Part shown: positions 12,201-24,281 of the stretch, in pieces
Numbering within the stretch: position 1 is the stretch's first letter
How the letters are laid out: the number at the start of each line of letters is the position of its first letter
DNA from: Rhynochetos jubatus
Lineage: Eukaryota; Chordata; Aves; Eurypygiformes; Rhynochetidae
Assembly (NCBI GenBank): GCA_027574665.1
Contig: CM050654.1
Span: forward strand, 36,723,722-36,787,721
Direction of reading: 5' to 3'
DNA: 64,000 nt
Position numbers and translations under genes: made by a program
The notes under the pieces: model-generated
What the model saw: the letters and a program-made list of their open reading frames with translations, nothing else
Databases searched by the model: none
Told to the model about the DNA's origin: nothing

Positions 12201-15200
12201 CACTTCCCTCTTACCTTTTGGCTCGGGGGATAGTATACGTGCACTCTGATGTTTAAAGTAGGTAGGGTAGGATTTAACTTTTGGGTCAAGGGAGCCTTTA
12301 GTTTATTAAATATGGATGTTCTTGCTAGGGAGTGGTCCCAGGTAGGAGCACGGTTTCTCTCTGCAGCACATCACTTCTTTTGAACATATGCATTTGGGAA
12401 AGAAAACTTGGCTCTTCTGTGCCTAAATCTTTTCTGTCTGGATCCGCCTGTAAGAAATATCAATAAAATCTGGCAGATTGTAACAATTGTAGGATTTCTA
12501 AGCACGGGGCGGTGTGATTGTAGCTGCCTTCAAATCTGTGAATTCAGCTGCCTTGTCACGAGGCTGGCCTCTCAGCAGCACTGCTAGGAGGTCTGCGTTA
12601 CCTGTAATTATACAGAGAAAATTGCTCAAGTTAATGCCGCGTCTAAACGCAGTCCTAACATCTGCCTGTCTTGGCAGGAAGACAGCTACCACAAATAGGC
12701 AGTGCAACAGGCTGTCAAATATCCTGGCTTCTGCAGTAACTTGCTCTTCTAAGAAAAAATTTCCAGCTCCAGTTACTGATCAGGCTCTGGGTGATCTTTC
12801 CGCGCTCTGAAGCTATGGGATCTGTCACTCATCCATCAGCGTCTGTCCTGCCCTCCCTGCGAGCATCCGCTTCTGCCCGGATGCTGCTGAGGTGGAATCA
12901 GACCTGCTGCTGCGTGGACTGGGGGGAGAGTGACAGTCTCATCCTAACGAAACAATCAGTTTACGAGCTGGTTTGCATTTCTGTTCCTGCTTTTGCAGGA
13001 ACCTTAATCTGGACTGTTTGTTGCTGTGACTGTGGGAAGCCCCAAGAGCAGTTTGCTGTTCTCTCTGCTCCCAGCCTTTGGCGTAGTCTCATGGAAGTGC
13101 CTTTCAGAAAACATAGCTTTCAACCGCCTGACACTTCCCAATCTCTTCTATTTCTTGTCTATAGTGCTATCAGTCAAGTTCTCGTCAGCTAACCGGTTTT
13201 AAATCTCGTGTGGAAAATTGTCGCTCCCAGATCACATTGTGTAAGGACAAACATGTGACTGCTCTGCCACGCTAATCCATTCTTGCTTAAGACATGGAAA
13301 TAAACTAATAGAATATCAATTTGAAGTTTTTAGACCTTGAAATGATTTAGAATCTCTTAAAAGAAAGACTAGGGCTGAAACTTTGTCCCTGAGGTATCAT
13401 TTCTAACTTAGCAGTAAGCTCTGATGGTCTTTTCTTTAAATTGCATATTGTACAGATGCCTGCAAAGAAAGTGCTTCTTTGGGACTGTTTGTGTTTAGTA
13501 CCGGCATTTATTTCATTTCATGTGGCAGATGACTTGGCTTCTAGATCTAGTAATAAGCTCGCTCATATCCCACCGGGGCAGGTTTTTGACCTACTGGAGG
13601 GCTGTGATTTGGTGTGGGAGCTCAGGCTGGCTGGGCAGAGGGCCGTGGTGGCTGCAGGCTTGCTCAGGAGCCCTGTGTCCCCCATGCCCAGATGGCTCCT
13701 GGGACACGACTGCGTGGGCTTCCTTTGGCATGTCAATCCGATGGGAGGAATGGGAGCACCAGGGTGCCCGGGCTCTGTTAGTGAAAACCGGTGTTCGTGT
13801 TGTCCGTTCTGCCCAGACTGGAATAGCGCAGGTCCTGCACTGCCGGCAGACCCTGCAGATCCCCTTGTCAGCCACCTCCGCGCAGCCCTCCCTGTCTGTA
13901 GGATGAGCATGTGCTGTGTGCCCATGTAACGGAATTTTTATCATTGAATTACTTTTTCGATAGTGGAATCTACTTTGAGTTACTGCTGGAGTTCATGGAG
14001 ATGGGCTGCCACCGGAGAAAGGCCAGCTGGCTGCGTGCCGCCTGGCGTGCCTTCCGCATGTCGTCTGCAGGCGGCTAAAGGCAGTGCCACCCAATTAAGA
14101 TTTGAATGTCTGAAAGCCTTTCATATCTGTTGTGATTGATATCCCGTAATTGTGGGTTTTTTTACCACATTTCAGGTTAAGCTCCATAGATTTTTAACGG
14201 TTTTTTATTAGCCGAAGGCTTTGATCGTGAGACACACTCAGAAAATCCAGAGGATTGCTGGATGAAGCTGAACTCTGCTTTACTCTTAGCATAGTCATTC
14301 TTTTCACTCACAAATAAATGACTGATTTCTGCTGAGGGATTTTTTTGTTTGTTTTGAAAGATGGGAAAGTCGAAGAATTGAATGCAACCTTACATTGTAG
14401 CAATTTTATTTTAAGCAGATTTTCTGCCTGTTTTTTTTTCTTCGCAATATTATCATACAGCAGCTAAACTAATGAATATATAATTTTCTTTCCTTTCTGC
14501 TTGTCATGCCCTGCTAACATGGACATCTACAAAGGCTCAGGTTGGTGTTGCAATCTGTCTTCATCTTACCTTATTGTTCTCATTTAGTAAAAAGGGGCTT
14601 CGATGTTGTTCTTCATCAGTCAGCTTTTTTTCCCTTCCTCTCTTTAAAACTGGATCCAACATTATTGCTGCGTAACAGACTCATCCAGAGAGGTGCCACG
14701 TTCGTTTGTTACCCCTGAAACTATCCTTCAGCTGCAGCAAAACGTGCTGTTTCAAAAACACAGGACATTGATTTATTTATATCTACTTAAATTTGCTATG
14801 CTTGCCTAGCTTTGTGACAGGGAGACAGCAGAAGCTACAGCACCTGCAGCTTCTGGAATCAGCAGAAATGCACCACAACTCTCACTAACGAGTTTCTGCC
14901 TTGTTTTAGACACCCATATTTGACAACATGGTAAAATGGCATTTGTTAATATCTCGTCTAGATTCAATATTCTCTTGATAGTGAAGAAACATAATTAAAA
15001 CAACAAACAGAGCCACAGGAGCTGGTCATTTGTGCCTGTATTCACATATTGCCCATTCACACTTTAACATCTCCTTTTTTTTCTTCTGCATAATTCAGAC
15101 TAAATTGTCTTCCACGAGTGTTTCACTAGAAATAAATACCCAATATCTGCAAGGTTATATATACTACGTGCCATGTTCTGCTTCTCAAAGGCTGCAGTGA

Positions 15201-15859
15201 CAGTAAGACCTTGAGTAAAACTGGGGAGGCAGCTTTGGGGCAAGGAGTTGCACATTCTCCCTTATTTTGTCACGTTGAATGATGCCAACTTCTTTTAATC
15301 TCCAAGCAAGCTTGCTCGTGCTTCACTGCATTACCACTTGATGATTTTAATGCCTGCACCAATCTTACAGAAAATAAACCCACTTACTACCAGAAAATAT
15401 GAATTAATAAACCTTGCTGAGCAACATGTTAGTTCTATAAGTGTGAGCTGTAATGACGGGGCTTCGGCAGAGCTCCCTTCAATTAGCTTTTTAAACAAGG
15501 CATTTTCCATTCGTTGCACTTAAGAATTTGAAATACAGTGATGTCTGACTTTGCATATTTAATCATCCATTAGAAGAAAATAAGGCATTTATTAGGAGCA
15601 TTTTTAAAGTCCAGCAAAAGGCTAGGTACACTAAAAGCATCTAGAGCTCATGGTGAGGGAATGTGGAGCAACCAGATGTCTTTATAGCAAGAATACTCTG
15701 CTGCTTTCATAATTTCTCCTCTTTTTCCTCATTTTACAGCCAGAATTCTACAGTGCTGCGTTTTTTGATGGCTTCATCCTGAAATGTCTTTATCTGAACT
15801 TTTCAGTATCTGATTTTAAGCTGAGATGTCATCCAGTTAGTGCAAGAAATAGGGCATTT

Positions 15860-16000
15860 CCAGATTCAGTCACCCGCTCCCCGAGGGCTCCCTTGCCAGC
15901 CTCTAATAAACCACTTAATTCTTCACCCTCAACTTTCTCATGTGTAAATTAGGATTAAAGTTGAGCCGGTTTGAGGGTCCGGCTATAAATGGATAATCAG
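15860..16000 (+). repeat. Possible MIR-type SINE remnant
   Basis: The segment CACTTAATTCTTCACCCTCA followed by CTTTCTCATGTGTAAATTAG and GATTAAAGTTGAG follows the order of the MIR core (ACTTAACCTC..CAGTTTCCTCATCTGTAAAATGGGGATAA). Strongly diverged; support is by pattern only. Confidence 0.4.
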
Positions 16001-17722
16001 GATCTGGAGAAACTTCAGAGGATTGATAATTGTTTTTGTCCTTCCTACTCAGTGAGAATCATTTCTTGACAGTGTTTTTGAAGGCTGTCACCATGGTTAG
16101 TCCCTTAGAATAATGGTGAGGGGTCTGTTTCTGTAGGAGCTTCCATACTGCCCGCAGGGCAGAGACTGGGAATTGGTGCGTCTTTCTGTCTGGGTCAGGG
16201 TGATTGCTGCCTGAACGCTCAATTCGTATTTTGTACTTAGAATAAACTTGATCCCACTATTTTGGCAGCTACAAAGTTGTAGGCAGGTCTAGGATTTCTA
16301 GAAACTTGGTTCAAGGCCACTGAAAATTTTTCATAACCTTATCGAAGCTCTAATTGATTTTGGTTTTTCTGTACCACAAAGGAGGTAAAAAACACTTCAC
16401 TGCTTTGATTTGGGTGTAAATGAAAACTAAAAGTGCTGAATTTGCTTCACGAATATTTGTGCAGGTATCTGCTAGAGGCATAAAAAATTCAGGAATTCCG
16501 GTAATTTCAGAAGTCTTACCGCATGCTGATCTATTCAAACCTTTGTGCTCTATATCGTTCTTGAGTATTATTTTTTTAATTTTGGTGGCTATTTGCAAAT
16601 ACCTAAAGACAAGTATTCATCAGTGAAACAGCTGCTTTGCAAAATCCGAATTGCTTGAAAATTAATTGTACAATCAGTTTTAATACGGGTGAGCAGCTAG
16701 CATATTTCTGGCGATTGTGATCAATATATAAGCTAGCATGAAATAAAATCAATTTTATTTTAAAGAGAACTATTTAATGTTGAAATTTTAATGAGGTCAT
16801 TTCTGTGATGTAGTGTTTGTTAACGCGCAAGTACTTGTCCTTCAGATAGGCAGTTAATTCAGTAAAGCTTCTAGATGCGTGCTTAGATCTGCCAAATCAA
16901 ACATGCACTTAAGTAACTGACAAAAGTAAGTACTCCATTTTGAATTCAGTTTTAAAGAATTAAAGAAACTCATTATTAGAAATTATCTGGTTTGGATTAA
17001 ATGGAATGTGAAGGCGGTATTAGAGCATTGTGAAAATTACTCCGTTAGTATTTGGGCACCTTAACCAAAATAGAGATTTGGATGAACTAGTTGGAGTCAG
17101 CATAGAAGTCAAATTTGCAGGTAGTTGCAATGGATCGACACCTTTGGAGCTGTATTTCCCACCGTGCTCCGGATCTGTGTCAGGCTGATTGCAAGAGGAG
17201 TTGCTGGTTGTGGTCCAGATTTCACGAAGCGACGGCCATAAGCTGTAAGAGGAGGAGAGGGCCACTTTTGCACGGTGACATCCCACTGCTGCCTGCTCCG
17301 GCAGCCTGGGTATGCAGAGAACATAAAAGTGGCTGTGCAAAAAGTATTAAAGGTGAGCAAGTTGCTGGCCAGTCTCAGTAGGAGTGGTTTAATATCCGTG
17401 CTTGAATTTCCTTACCACCAAGGGTCATTGCAGACCAGAGCAAATCTGCTCTCTTTGCTATACGAGATCTTTTCCAGCTTTAGTGTTGTTCATGGTGGTC
17501 TCTACAGTTTAAAAGTAGGTTGTTATTTCTTCAGTTCCAGCTGGTTCAATGTATTAGGTCTAGGGTAACCTTGGTATAAGGGCAGTGGTGTGAAATGAAC
17601 TTATGTTAGCTATGAATTTAGCCGATTTTTATTAAAAATGGATAGCACAGAGGTTGTCCTCAGGGTCTCAGGTAACTGCTACAGTGATCAGTTTGGTTGT
17701 TCTAATATAATAAGCAGATATT

Positions 17723-17847
17723 GACTTTAGTTGAGGTGAACACCAAGATTTACTGTCTTGAAAGCTAAAATATCGACTGAGGGAAAACCAGAGTCAATAT
17801 TTACCTTGAGGGACAATAAATCTTGATGTTCACTGAAATATGAAGTC
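17723..17847. repeat. Imperfect inverted repeat, 56-nt arms, 13-nt loop
   Basis: Arm 1 is 17723-17778, loop 17779-17791 and arm 2 17792-17847. In the best block, GTGAACACCAAGATTTACTG with TC pairs to the reverse complement of arm 2 with 20 of 22 matches. The inner end (AAATATCGACT against AAATATTGACT) gives 10 of 11, and GACTT/AAGTC closes the outer end. All three differences in these blocks are C in arm 1 and T in the complement of arm 2, so a transcript of the minus strand would have G-U pairs there and a better stem than a + transcript. It may be a MITE-like element or a hairpin RNA precursor. Confidence 0.7.
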
Positions 17848-18369
17848 ACTGTGATTTTCCGAAGTGTTGAGCCCCGTTCTAGTTGACTCTGCAGGTGCTC
17901 ATCAGCAAAGCGACCTGAAGTACAGGTATGAATTTCTTTTAACGAATCACATCAGTTGAGCAAGTGCACTCGTTTCCACGTCCTTTGCAAGGTCAATATT
18001 ATTCCTGACCTACATTTAAATAAATACGTTACAGAACATTATAAATCACACCAAAGCTCTCTGGTGGTTAGATATTTGGACTTTTCATTAAAATGCAAGT
18101 ATCAGCTATTAAGAGAGAAAATAGATTAATGTTTGTATGTCTTGTTGAAGTAATTTGACATCAAGATACTTTAGCAAGGACTCACGGTTTGCCTTGGTGT
18201 GAATGGGAATGGGCTTTTTTTAATTAGGTCAAGCCTATAGCAGTTTGTCTCTTAAAAGATAGCTTTTATCCTTCTTCCCTCTAATTGATTTAGATCTGTG
18301 CCCAACAACTTGGTTTTAGGATTCAGATGTTAATGTATTTCAGGTGAATTGTGGCTTCCAAGAGTGATA

Positions 18370-18425
18370 CAGTGGTCTTGTGAAAGTCAGTGGCAAAACT
18401 CCCATTGACTTCAGTCAGGCATCAT
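18370..18425 (+). repeat. Possible ancient amniote repeat motif
   Basis: GGCAAAACTCCCATTGACTT followed by CAGTCAGGCAT resembles a motif (AAAACTCCCATTGACTTCAATGGG) found in old repeats of many amniotes. Short, family not certain. Confidence 0.35.
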
Positions 18426-20392
18426 TTCATCCCTTGGTTCCTTGAGCCCAAAATCCAGCATGTGAATATGAATAATAATGGAGAAAAGCACCCTGAGCAG
18501 TGCAGAACAACAGGCCCCTGTGCCCATCGCATGGTCTTCGTTTAGATTCTGTCCCTCAGGAGCTGGATAGTGGTACTACAGCGCCGTATGTGGATTGGGT
18601 GGCTCGGTCTGAAGGGTTTTGTAAAGGCACTGTCATAGTGGGTTTGCATAATTTTGGGGAAGAGTGAGCATTTAGCAGATTATTTTCAAAGGCATTGTCT
18701 TTGTGCTTGGGAAGAGAAGAAATGTAGCTGGACAAGACTCCTGAATCTGCAGCAGAGGTAGAAGATTGCAAATGTGATGTTGGGCCAGGATACTGAGACT
18801 GTGTCTAATTTGTAGCTGAGGCATTTTGGGTCCCTGGGTTGGTGAGGAGTGAGGACACCACATCCCGTCCCAGCCTCTGTTCAGGGTCAGGATGGGTGGT
18901 CCCATGGATCCAGGAGGTGAGAGGTGCTCCAGGGTTCCTCTGGTTGATGGAACCCAAAGTACAGCAAGGCAAGGCTTAGCCAAAATCCTTTGAAAATGCA
19001 AAATCAAGAACATTGGCTGCTTGACCTTCTTAAGTGCCACAGCTGTTAGCAAAAGATGGGAATGAAAGATTTTAAGGCTTGTTGGTTTGGGGTTTTTTTA
19101 ATACAAAAAAAAGAGGAATGGAAAATGATTGAAAAGAAATAATGGCAAGGCAAGCCAGGAGGGAGGAACAAGAGAAAAACTTTGGCCTGTGGAGGAAAGG
19201 AACACTTGCCACATAACCATGGATTTTAAATGCAAAGATAGAGCCACAAATTATGTTCACAGCTTCCGAAATACATACCCAGAGTTTCACTAGTGGAAAT
19301 CTTGCGGCTTTCTCGGACTTCCATTTGAGAGGTGTAACAGGCTCTATCGGTACAGGTTGTAACTTGCTCTGAAGAAGTCTGTCCCTCCTGATCACGTGTG
19401 GTGGTTATTTACACCTTCCTCCTGTCTCAGAGGTACTGCCAGGGATGCGATTGCCGGCACTGACGCAGGGCAGTTTGTTCATAGGCGGTGAGCACAGCAG
19501 TGTCAGCACAATAACTTAGTAAAACGGTTGTTTGTAACATTATTATTATTTTGGGGTTCTGGTGGTGAGTGTACCCTGAAATCCTGACCGAGCTGGAAGT
19601 ACTGAGCGGGTCAGCAGCAGCCCGCCCGTGGAAGGCGCATCCCGCGGGATCTGCGCCGGGCAATGAGGTACCACAGGGACCGTGCGGCCGGTGCTGTGCG
19701 CTGAGTGGGACACCTGTCAGGAGGAGAGCTGATGGGGCTGTACGTGTGATCGTACCAGCTTGACTCCGTCAGGCAGCAGAATACAAATGCTGAATTAACG
19801 GCTGTATTGTGGTGATCCTGCCTACTCTTCAAAGAGCACGTCTGAAGTAGCACTTCACATCACGTGTACTTGTGTTGCTGTGTATGGGATCTCACGTTTC
19901 CTCGGATAGATTTTAGTTCACGTGGCATCCCAGCCCTGCTCAAACCCTGCTGGTTCTTACACAGAAATCCCATCAGGTAAATGCCGCAGGAGGTTTTGGC
20001 CACTAAGACGCAGTTGTGGTAAATTCCTCATGTTAGGCTTCTAATGGTACTTGCAGGTGGGCTTTGCTTGTTCGGAGAGGTCTGAGGTTTAACAGATTTT
20101 AACGCAGAGGGATGAGAGGTCGCTAAAGAGCAGGCTCTTGGTCTGGGCCAAGCGAGGAGCAGGCGCCAGGGTGAGTGCGGAATGGCTGGCTGGGCTCGCG
20201 TCATGACCCACGGGACGGACAGCGATACACGCAAACCCCAAGGTAGGGTTATTAATTAGGGCGAAGAAAAGAACCTTAAATTCCTAAAGCCACAGTTTGT
20301 GCTGCGCCTGCCCCAGCTGCAATGATATGGAGGGGCAGTGCCTGCACCCTGACTTCCCAGCCTTTCCCAGCATCATCTTTCTTTGATTCTGT

Positions 20393-20602
20393 AGGAAAAA
20401 ATTCTTCCTGGAGATGGTGGTGAGGCACTAGGACAGGTTGCCCAGAGAAGCTGTGGATGCCCCATCCCTGGAAGTGTTCAAGGCCAGGCTGGATGAGGCT
20501 TGGAGCAACCTGGTCTAGTGGAAGGTGTCCCTGCCCATGGCAGCAGGGTGGAACTGGATGGTCTGTAAGGTCCCTTCCAACCCAAACCATTCTGTGATTC
20601 TC
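20393..20602 (+). mobile_element. CR1 LINE 3' end, 5'-truncated
   Basis: The sequence runs through the typical CR1 3' region: GGTGGTGAGGCACTAGGACA, CATCCCTGGAAGTGTTCAAG, GCCAGGCTGGATGAGGCTT, and the terminal ATTCTGTGATTCTC repeat of the CR1 3' end. It is 5'-truncated, as most avian CR1 copies are. It lies about 640 bp upstream of the LTR element. Confidence 0.93.
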
Positions 20603-21238
20603 TCCCAAAGTCTAAAAAGCAGGAACAGGCACCCTGCCAGCTCTTAATAAACTTGTTAAGAAGTAAGTGTTACCTCCCTTAATGCTGACCAGTGGGACAT
20701 CTCCCCAGGCTGCAGCTTCTTGGCTGCTGGTAACCAGTTCTTGCAAAGTTTGGGGCTTTGCTGTCAGGGTTCTGCCTTCCCTTTCTGACGAGGGGAACTC
20801 TGATCACACCTAAAGCACACATTTCCCTCTTCAACTAATCTCGGGCAGACAGCAGTATGTTTTGTCAGACAACATAGAGCATGGGGTGGGTTTTTCCTTC
20901 CCCCCTGTGGAGCAGGGAAACTCATAAATACTCCCTGTCTCTACATCCATCTCCTGGCTGTCTCAGGAAGACGTGAAGGATTTGCAGTGCCTAAAGAGGG
21001 ACTGTTATTCTCCTGGGTGTGTTCAGGGAAATGGCTGCAGGAGTCAGTAGCTCTCTCACGGTGACAGGCTGGTTAGGGCAGGACTGTGGCCTCGTGCCGG
21101 GCTCAGTGTGCTGCCGCATCCCCCAGCATGTGGGCTCCTGCTTTCTGGATGCTGAGCACAGGCCCTGCTCAACGGATACTGTATCTCATTGCTCTTGCAT
21201 ACACCAGTTAATGAGCATGACTGCATAGCTGATTAGGG

Positions 21239-22366
21239 TGTATTGGGTTTGCATGGAAGGGTTTTGGTAACGAGGGGACTACAGGACTGGATGCTGTGAG
21301 AAGCTGCTGCAAGCCTTCCTTATGTCCGACAGCCAATGCCAGCCGGCTCCAAGACAGACCCACCACTGGCCAAGGCCGGGCCCATCAGTGACAGTGGTAG
21401 TGCCTCTGGGGATAACGTGTTTAACACAGGGGAAAAAAAAACAGGAAAAGAAATTGCAGCTGGAGAGAGTGTGAGGTTGAGGGCAACAGCCCTGCAGACC
21501 CCCAGGTATGTGGAGAAGGAGGGGCAGGATTTGCCCCAGGCATTGGAGCAGACATTCCCCAGCAGCCCATTGTACAGCCCATGGTGAGGCCGGCTGTGCC
21601 CTGCAGCTATGGAGGGTCATGGATGGGCAGAGACCCCCCCTGCAGCCTGGGGAGGACCCCACGCGGGAGCAGGGGGATGCCCGAAGGAGGAGACTGTGAC
21701 CCCATGGGCAGCCTGAGCTGGAGCAGGCTCCTGGCAGGAGCTGTGGCCCCTGGAGAGAGGAGCCCAAGCTGGAGTAGGTTTGTTGGCAGGACTTGTGACC
21801 CCAGGGGGACCCAGGCTGGACCAGGCTGCTCCTGAAGGACTGTCTCCCATGGGAAGGACCCCACACTGGAGCAGTTCATGGAGAACTGCAGCCCCTGGGA
21901 AGGACTCAGTTGGAGAAGCTGGTGGAGGACTGCCTCCCGTGGGAGGGACCCCATGCTGGAGCAGGGGCAGAGTGTGAGGATCTTCCCCTGAGGATGAAGG
22001 AGCAGCAGAGACATTGTGTGATGGGCTGACCCCAACCCCCATTCCCCATCCCCCTGCGCTGCTCTGGGGGGAGGAGGGAGAGAAATGAGGAGCAAAGCTG
22101 AGCCTGGGAAGAAGGGGGTGGGGGGGGAAGGTGTGTTTAAGATTTGGGTTTAGTTCTCTTTTACTCTGATTTTACTGGTGATAAATTCATTTTCTCCAAG
22201 TTGTGTCTGTTTTGCCCATGACCATAACTGGTGAGTGATCCCTCCCTGACCTTATCTCAACCCACAAGCTTTTCCTTGTATTTTCTTTCCCCTGCCCAGC
22301 TGATGAGGGCAGTGACAGAGCAGCTTTGGGGGACACCTGGCCTCCAAGCAAGGTCAACCTCCCACA
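21239..22366 (+). mobile_element. Probable solo long terminal repeat of an endogenous retrovirus
   Basis: About 1128 bp starting TGTATTGGGTTTGCATGG and ending GGTCAACCTCCCACA, so bounded by TG...CA. The text (SCCGGCTCCAAGAC-type 5' part, repeated GGAGCAGG...GACTG-CCC units in the middle, and a 3' part with CTGATGAGGGCAGTGACAGAG) matches a long LTR family common in neoavian birds. The flanks TAGGG (21234-21238) and CAGGG (22367-22371) look like a 5-bp target duplication with one change. No internal retroviral genes adjoin it, so it is a solo LTR left by recombination. Reading frames in it are GC-driven shadows. Confidence 0.85.
22030..22054 (-). other. G-quadruplex motif on the minus strand within the LTR
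   Basis: Four C runs of 4, 5, 4 and 5 are separated by 2, 3 and 2 bases on the + strand, giving a tight four-run quadruplex motif on the minus strand. A second, + strand G-rich block follows at 22106-22127 (runs of 3, 5 and 8 G). Confidence 0.75.
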
Positions 22367-24147
22367 CAGGGGCACTTCTGGTGCCACTTGCTCAGCCTGG
22401 GAAATTTAGCCTCTCTGTGCACTTTACACAGTACATAGATACCCCTATATCATACAGTTAGGTCAGATACCACCGCCTCAGTGCGCCGAAGTCACTCACC
22501 CGTAGCGAGTGACAGCAGGGCACAGTGATCTTCCAAGGAGCGTTGTGCAGGCCCAGTGAAAGCAGGAAGTGCCCTGTGCTCCCCAAAAAGGCTGCGGGGA
22601 CCCCCCTCGCCTGTGCACAAAGGTTGCTGTAGCAAGCATTATCCCATGTGGATTCCAGCCCTGGCTACAGGTCTGTGCACGTTCTCTCGTGTGATTTGTG
22701 CACAGACTGTGAAAAAAGATTTGTGCTTCATAATAGGTAGGAAAAATCATAGTAATCGTAGTAATGCCTTTGCCCCTTTGTTTCCCTCCCTTTGCCCATC
22801 CCCTGCCTGACACACGATGCTCTTACTAGTTCATGCGGTGCTTGCCCCCACCAGTCCCGACTTCTGTTGCCACCTCTGCTTTTTTATCCTCCGTGTACTT
22901 TGAGCTTTTTAGCCTACCCTGCTCTCTGCTAAACCTGTGCACAGCGTTTATGAAGATCCACAGTTAAAATTAGTTTCCGACATGTGTTCTTCCTGAGGGG
23001 TTTTCCTTAGCAAGTTATCTTCTTTACATTTGATGTGAAGGTGGGGCACCAGTTTGGTTTTCTGACTGGTATCTCGATCTCCCTGCCCCCAAACTGTTCC
23101 AAGTAAGGTTTCTTTATTGATGTGGCCGCAACATGAATAGTCATAATCTGCTATTTTAAAATGAAGCTATAAATTATAAAACCTGTGGCTGAATATATAC
23201 ATATCTTTAGGGGGAGTGGGTACAGAGCCGGGAGGAACACTATCGAATTAGTTATTCTGATGGTGAGAATCAAATGGCTCCACAGCAGCAAAGCCAAGGA
23301 GATTTTGGTGTGTGGCAGAAGAAATTTTAGGAGCGCTCTATTTTTTCAGGGCAGTGCATTGTGCTTCATACAAAGCAACAGAAAACACTATCTTCAAATC
23401 AGCTTCTGTAGACAAACTGGATTCAAAATAAATAACTTCTATTCATTACTGTAATACAACTGTTGATGCATTCATTTGTTTAAACCTAAAAATCTGCTAA
23501 AGTACTCTATCTCAGTGTGCTGCTTCTAACAGCCTGGATATCCAGCACTTTTTTAAAATGTTTATCAAGCTTTTGGCTGTATTTTTCTCTTTACATAGGT
23601 ATTTCAGGTGAATACATGGAGATGTGTTAGAGATAAGTCACTTGCAGGGAAGAAAGCATTTATGTTTTTTTGTGTATAAAAATGAAATTTATAGGACATG
23701 TGAAATTTCATTCTTTTATAGTAAATGATTTACAGGGATATGTTAGCAGCAAAGGTGAATGAGTGCTGATTTTAAGTTTGTACCTTCTGAAACACAAAAG
23801 GATGAGGTACATACGGTCCTGCTGAATGACGTGTGATAGATTATAGTGAGAGCAGTCTGAGCAAATGAAATTGTAATGGAGTTCCTCTTCTGGCTGTGGG
23901 AAATAGCTGTTATTTATCCTGTTTCCTAAGATGCTGCATGCATACTGCTGTTTATTATATACTTAAAAATCCCTTGGCAAGTCAATAATGAATAAATGAA
24001 CTTAAAGCTGTTGCAACACCCTCAGCATACGGAGCGTAAGCCAGGATATTTTTCAGTGTATTCTTTCCTGGGTTTGGCTGAGGCGTTTCTGCAGAGGTGC
24101 TAACCTGGATAGTTCAAATGAACAGTTTTGATTCTTTCTCCTGGCAG
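22367..24147 (+). other. THSD7B intron between LTR and exon 24148
   Basis: AT-rich intronic sequence. I see no exon, repeat copy or RNA gene that I can name in it. The last 30 bases form the polypyrimidine tract and acceptor of the exon at 24148. Confidence 0.7.
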
Positions 24148-24281
24148 GTGCACGAGGCAGTCCCATGCTACACCGAGTGCAATCAGTATTCTTGGGTAGT
24201 AGAACCATGGTCTCCGTGCAAAATCAACAGCGAACAAAATTCCCTCCACTGTGGAGAAGGAATACAAACGAGGAAAGTCAG
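24148..24281 (+). CDS. THSD7B: THSD7B exon 1 of window: start of a TSR module
   Basis: The acceptor is a pyrimidine-rich TTCTTTCTCCTGGCAG. The reading frame opens in phase 0 with VHEAVPCYTECNQYSW and ends after two bases of an Arg codon, at donor CAG|GTGCGT. It encodes the end of one TSR (VPCYTEC) and the start of the next, with WVVEPW as a tryptophan pair likely to be C-mannosylated, and CGEGIQTRKVR, the classic TSR strand with alternating basic residues. The first residues match the THSD7B rather than the THSD7A junction as I recall them. Confidence 0.96.

Larger units (their letters stand above)
1..21238 (+). other. Upstream THSD7B intron, first part
   Basis: No TSR-coding exon was seen on the + strand here. 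The exon expected just before 24148 should end in a module with an RPCP loop, and I did not find it. The open reading frames present are short and fit chance for this composition. Content that stands out: CpG-rich patches (about 5945-6345, 19585-19770, 20100-20250), an inverted repeat at 17723-17847, small palindromes at 1717-1749, possible ancient repeats (9030-9260, 15860-16000, 18370-18425) and a CR1 end at 20393. The remainder looks like ordinary AT-rich intron with T and A tracts. Confidence 0.7.

Noticed and set aside
13520..13929. Overlapping open frames on both strands in a GC-rich stretch
   Set aside because: Open on both strands because stops are rare in GC-rich DNA; no TSR pattern and no match to THSD7B.
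17109..17381. Cysteine- and basic-rich + frame that at first looked like the missing TSR exon
   Set aside because: It lacks the W-x-x-W and CxxxC order of a TSR, does not match the expected THSD7B residues, and the acceptor and donor phases do not fit.
21279..22095. Long minus-strand frames of up to 195 codons over the LTR
   Set aside because: They arise from the GC-rich, stop-poor internal repeats of the LTR; the translation is low-complexity Pro/Ser/Leu with no retroviral domain.
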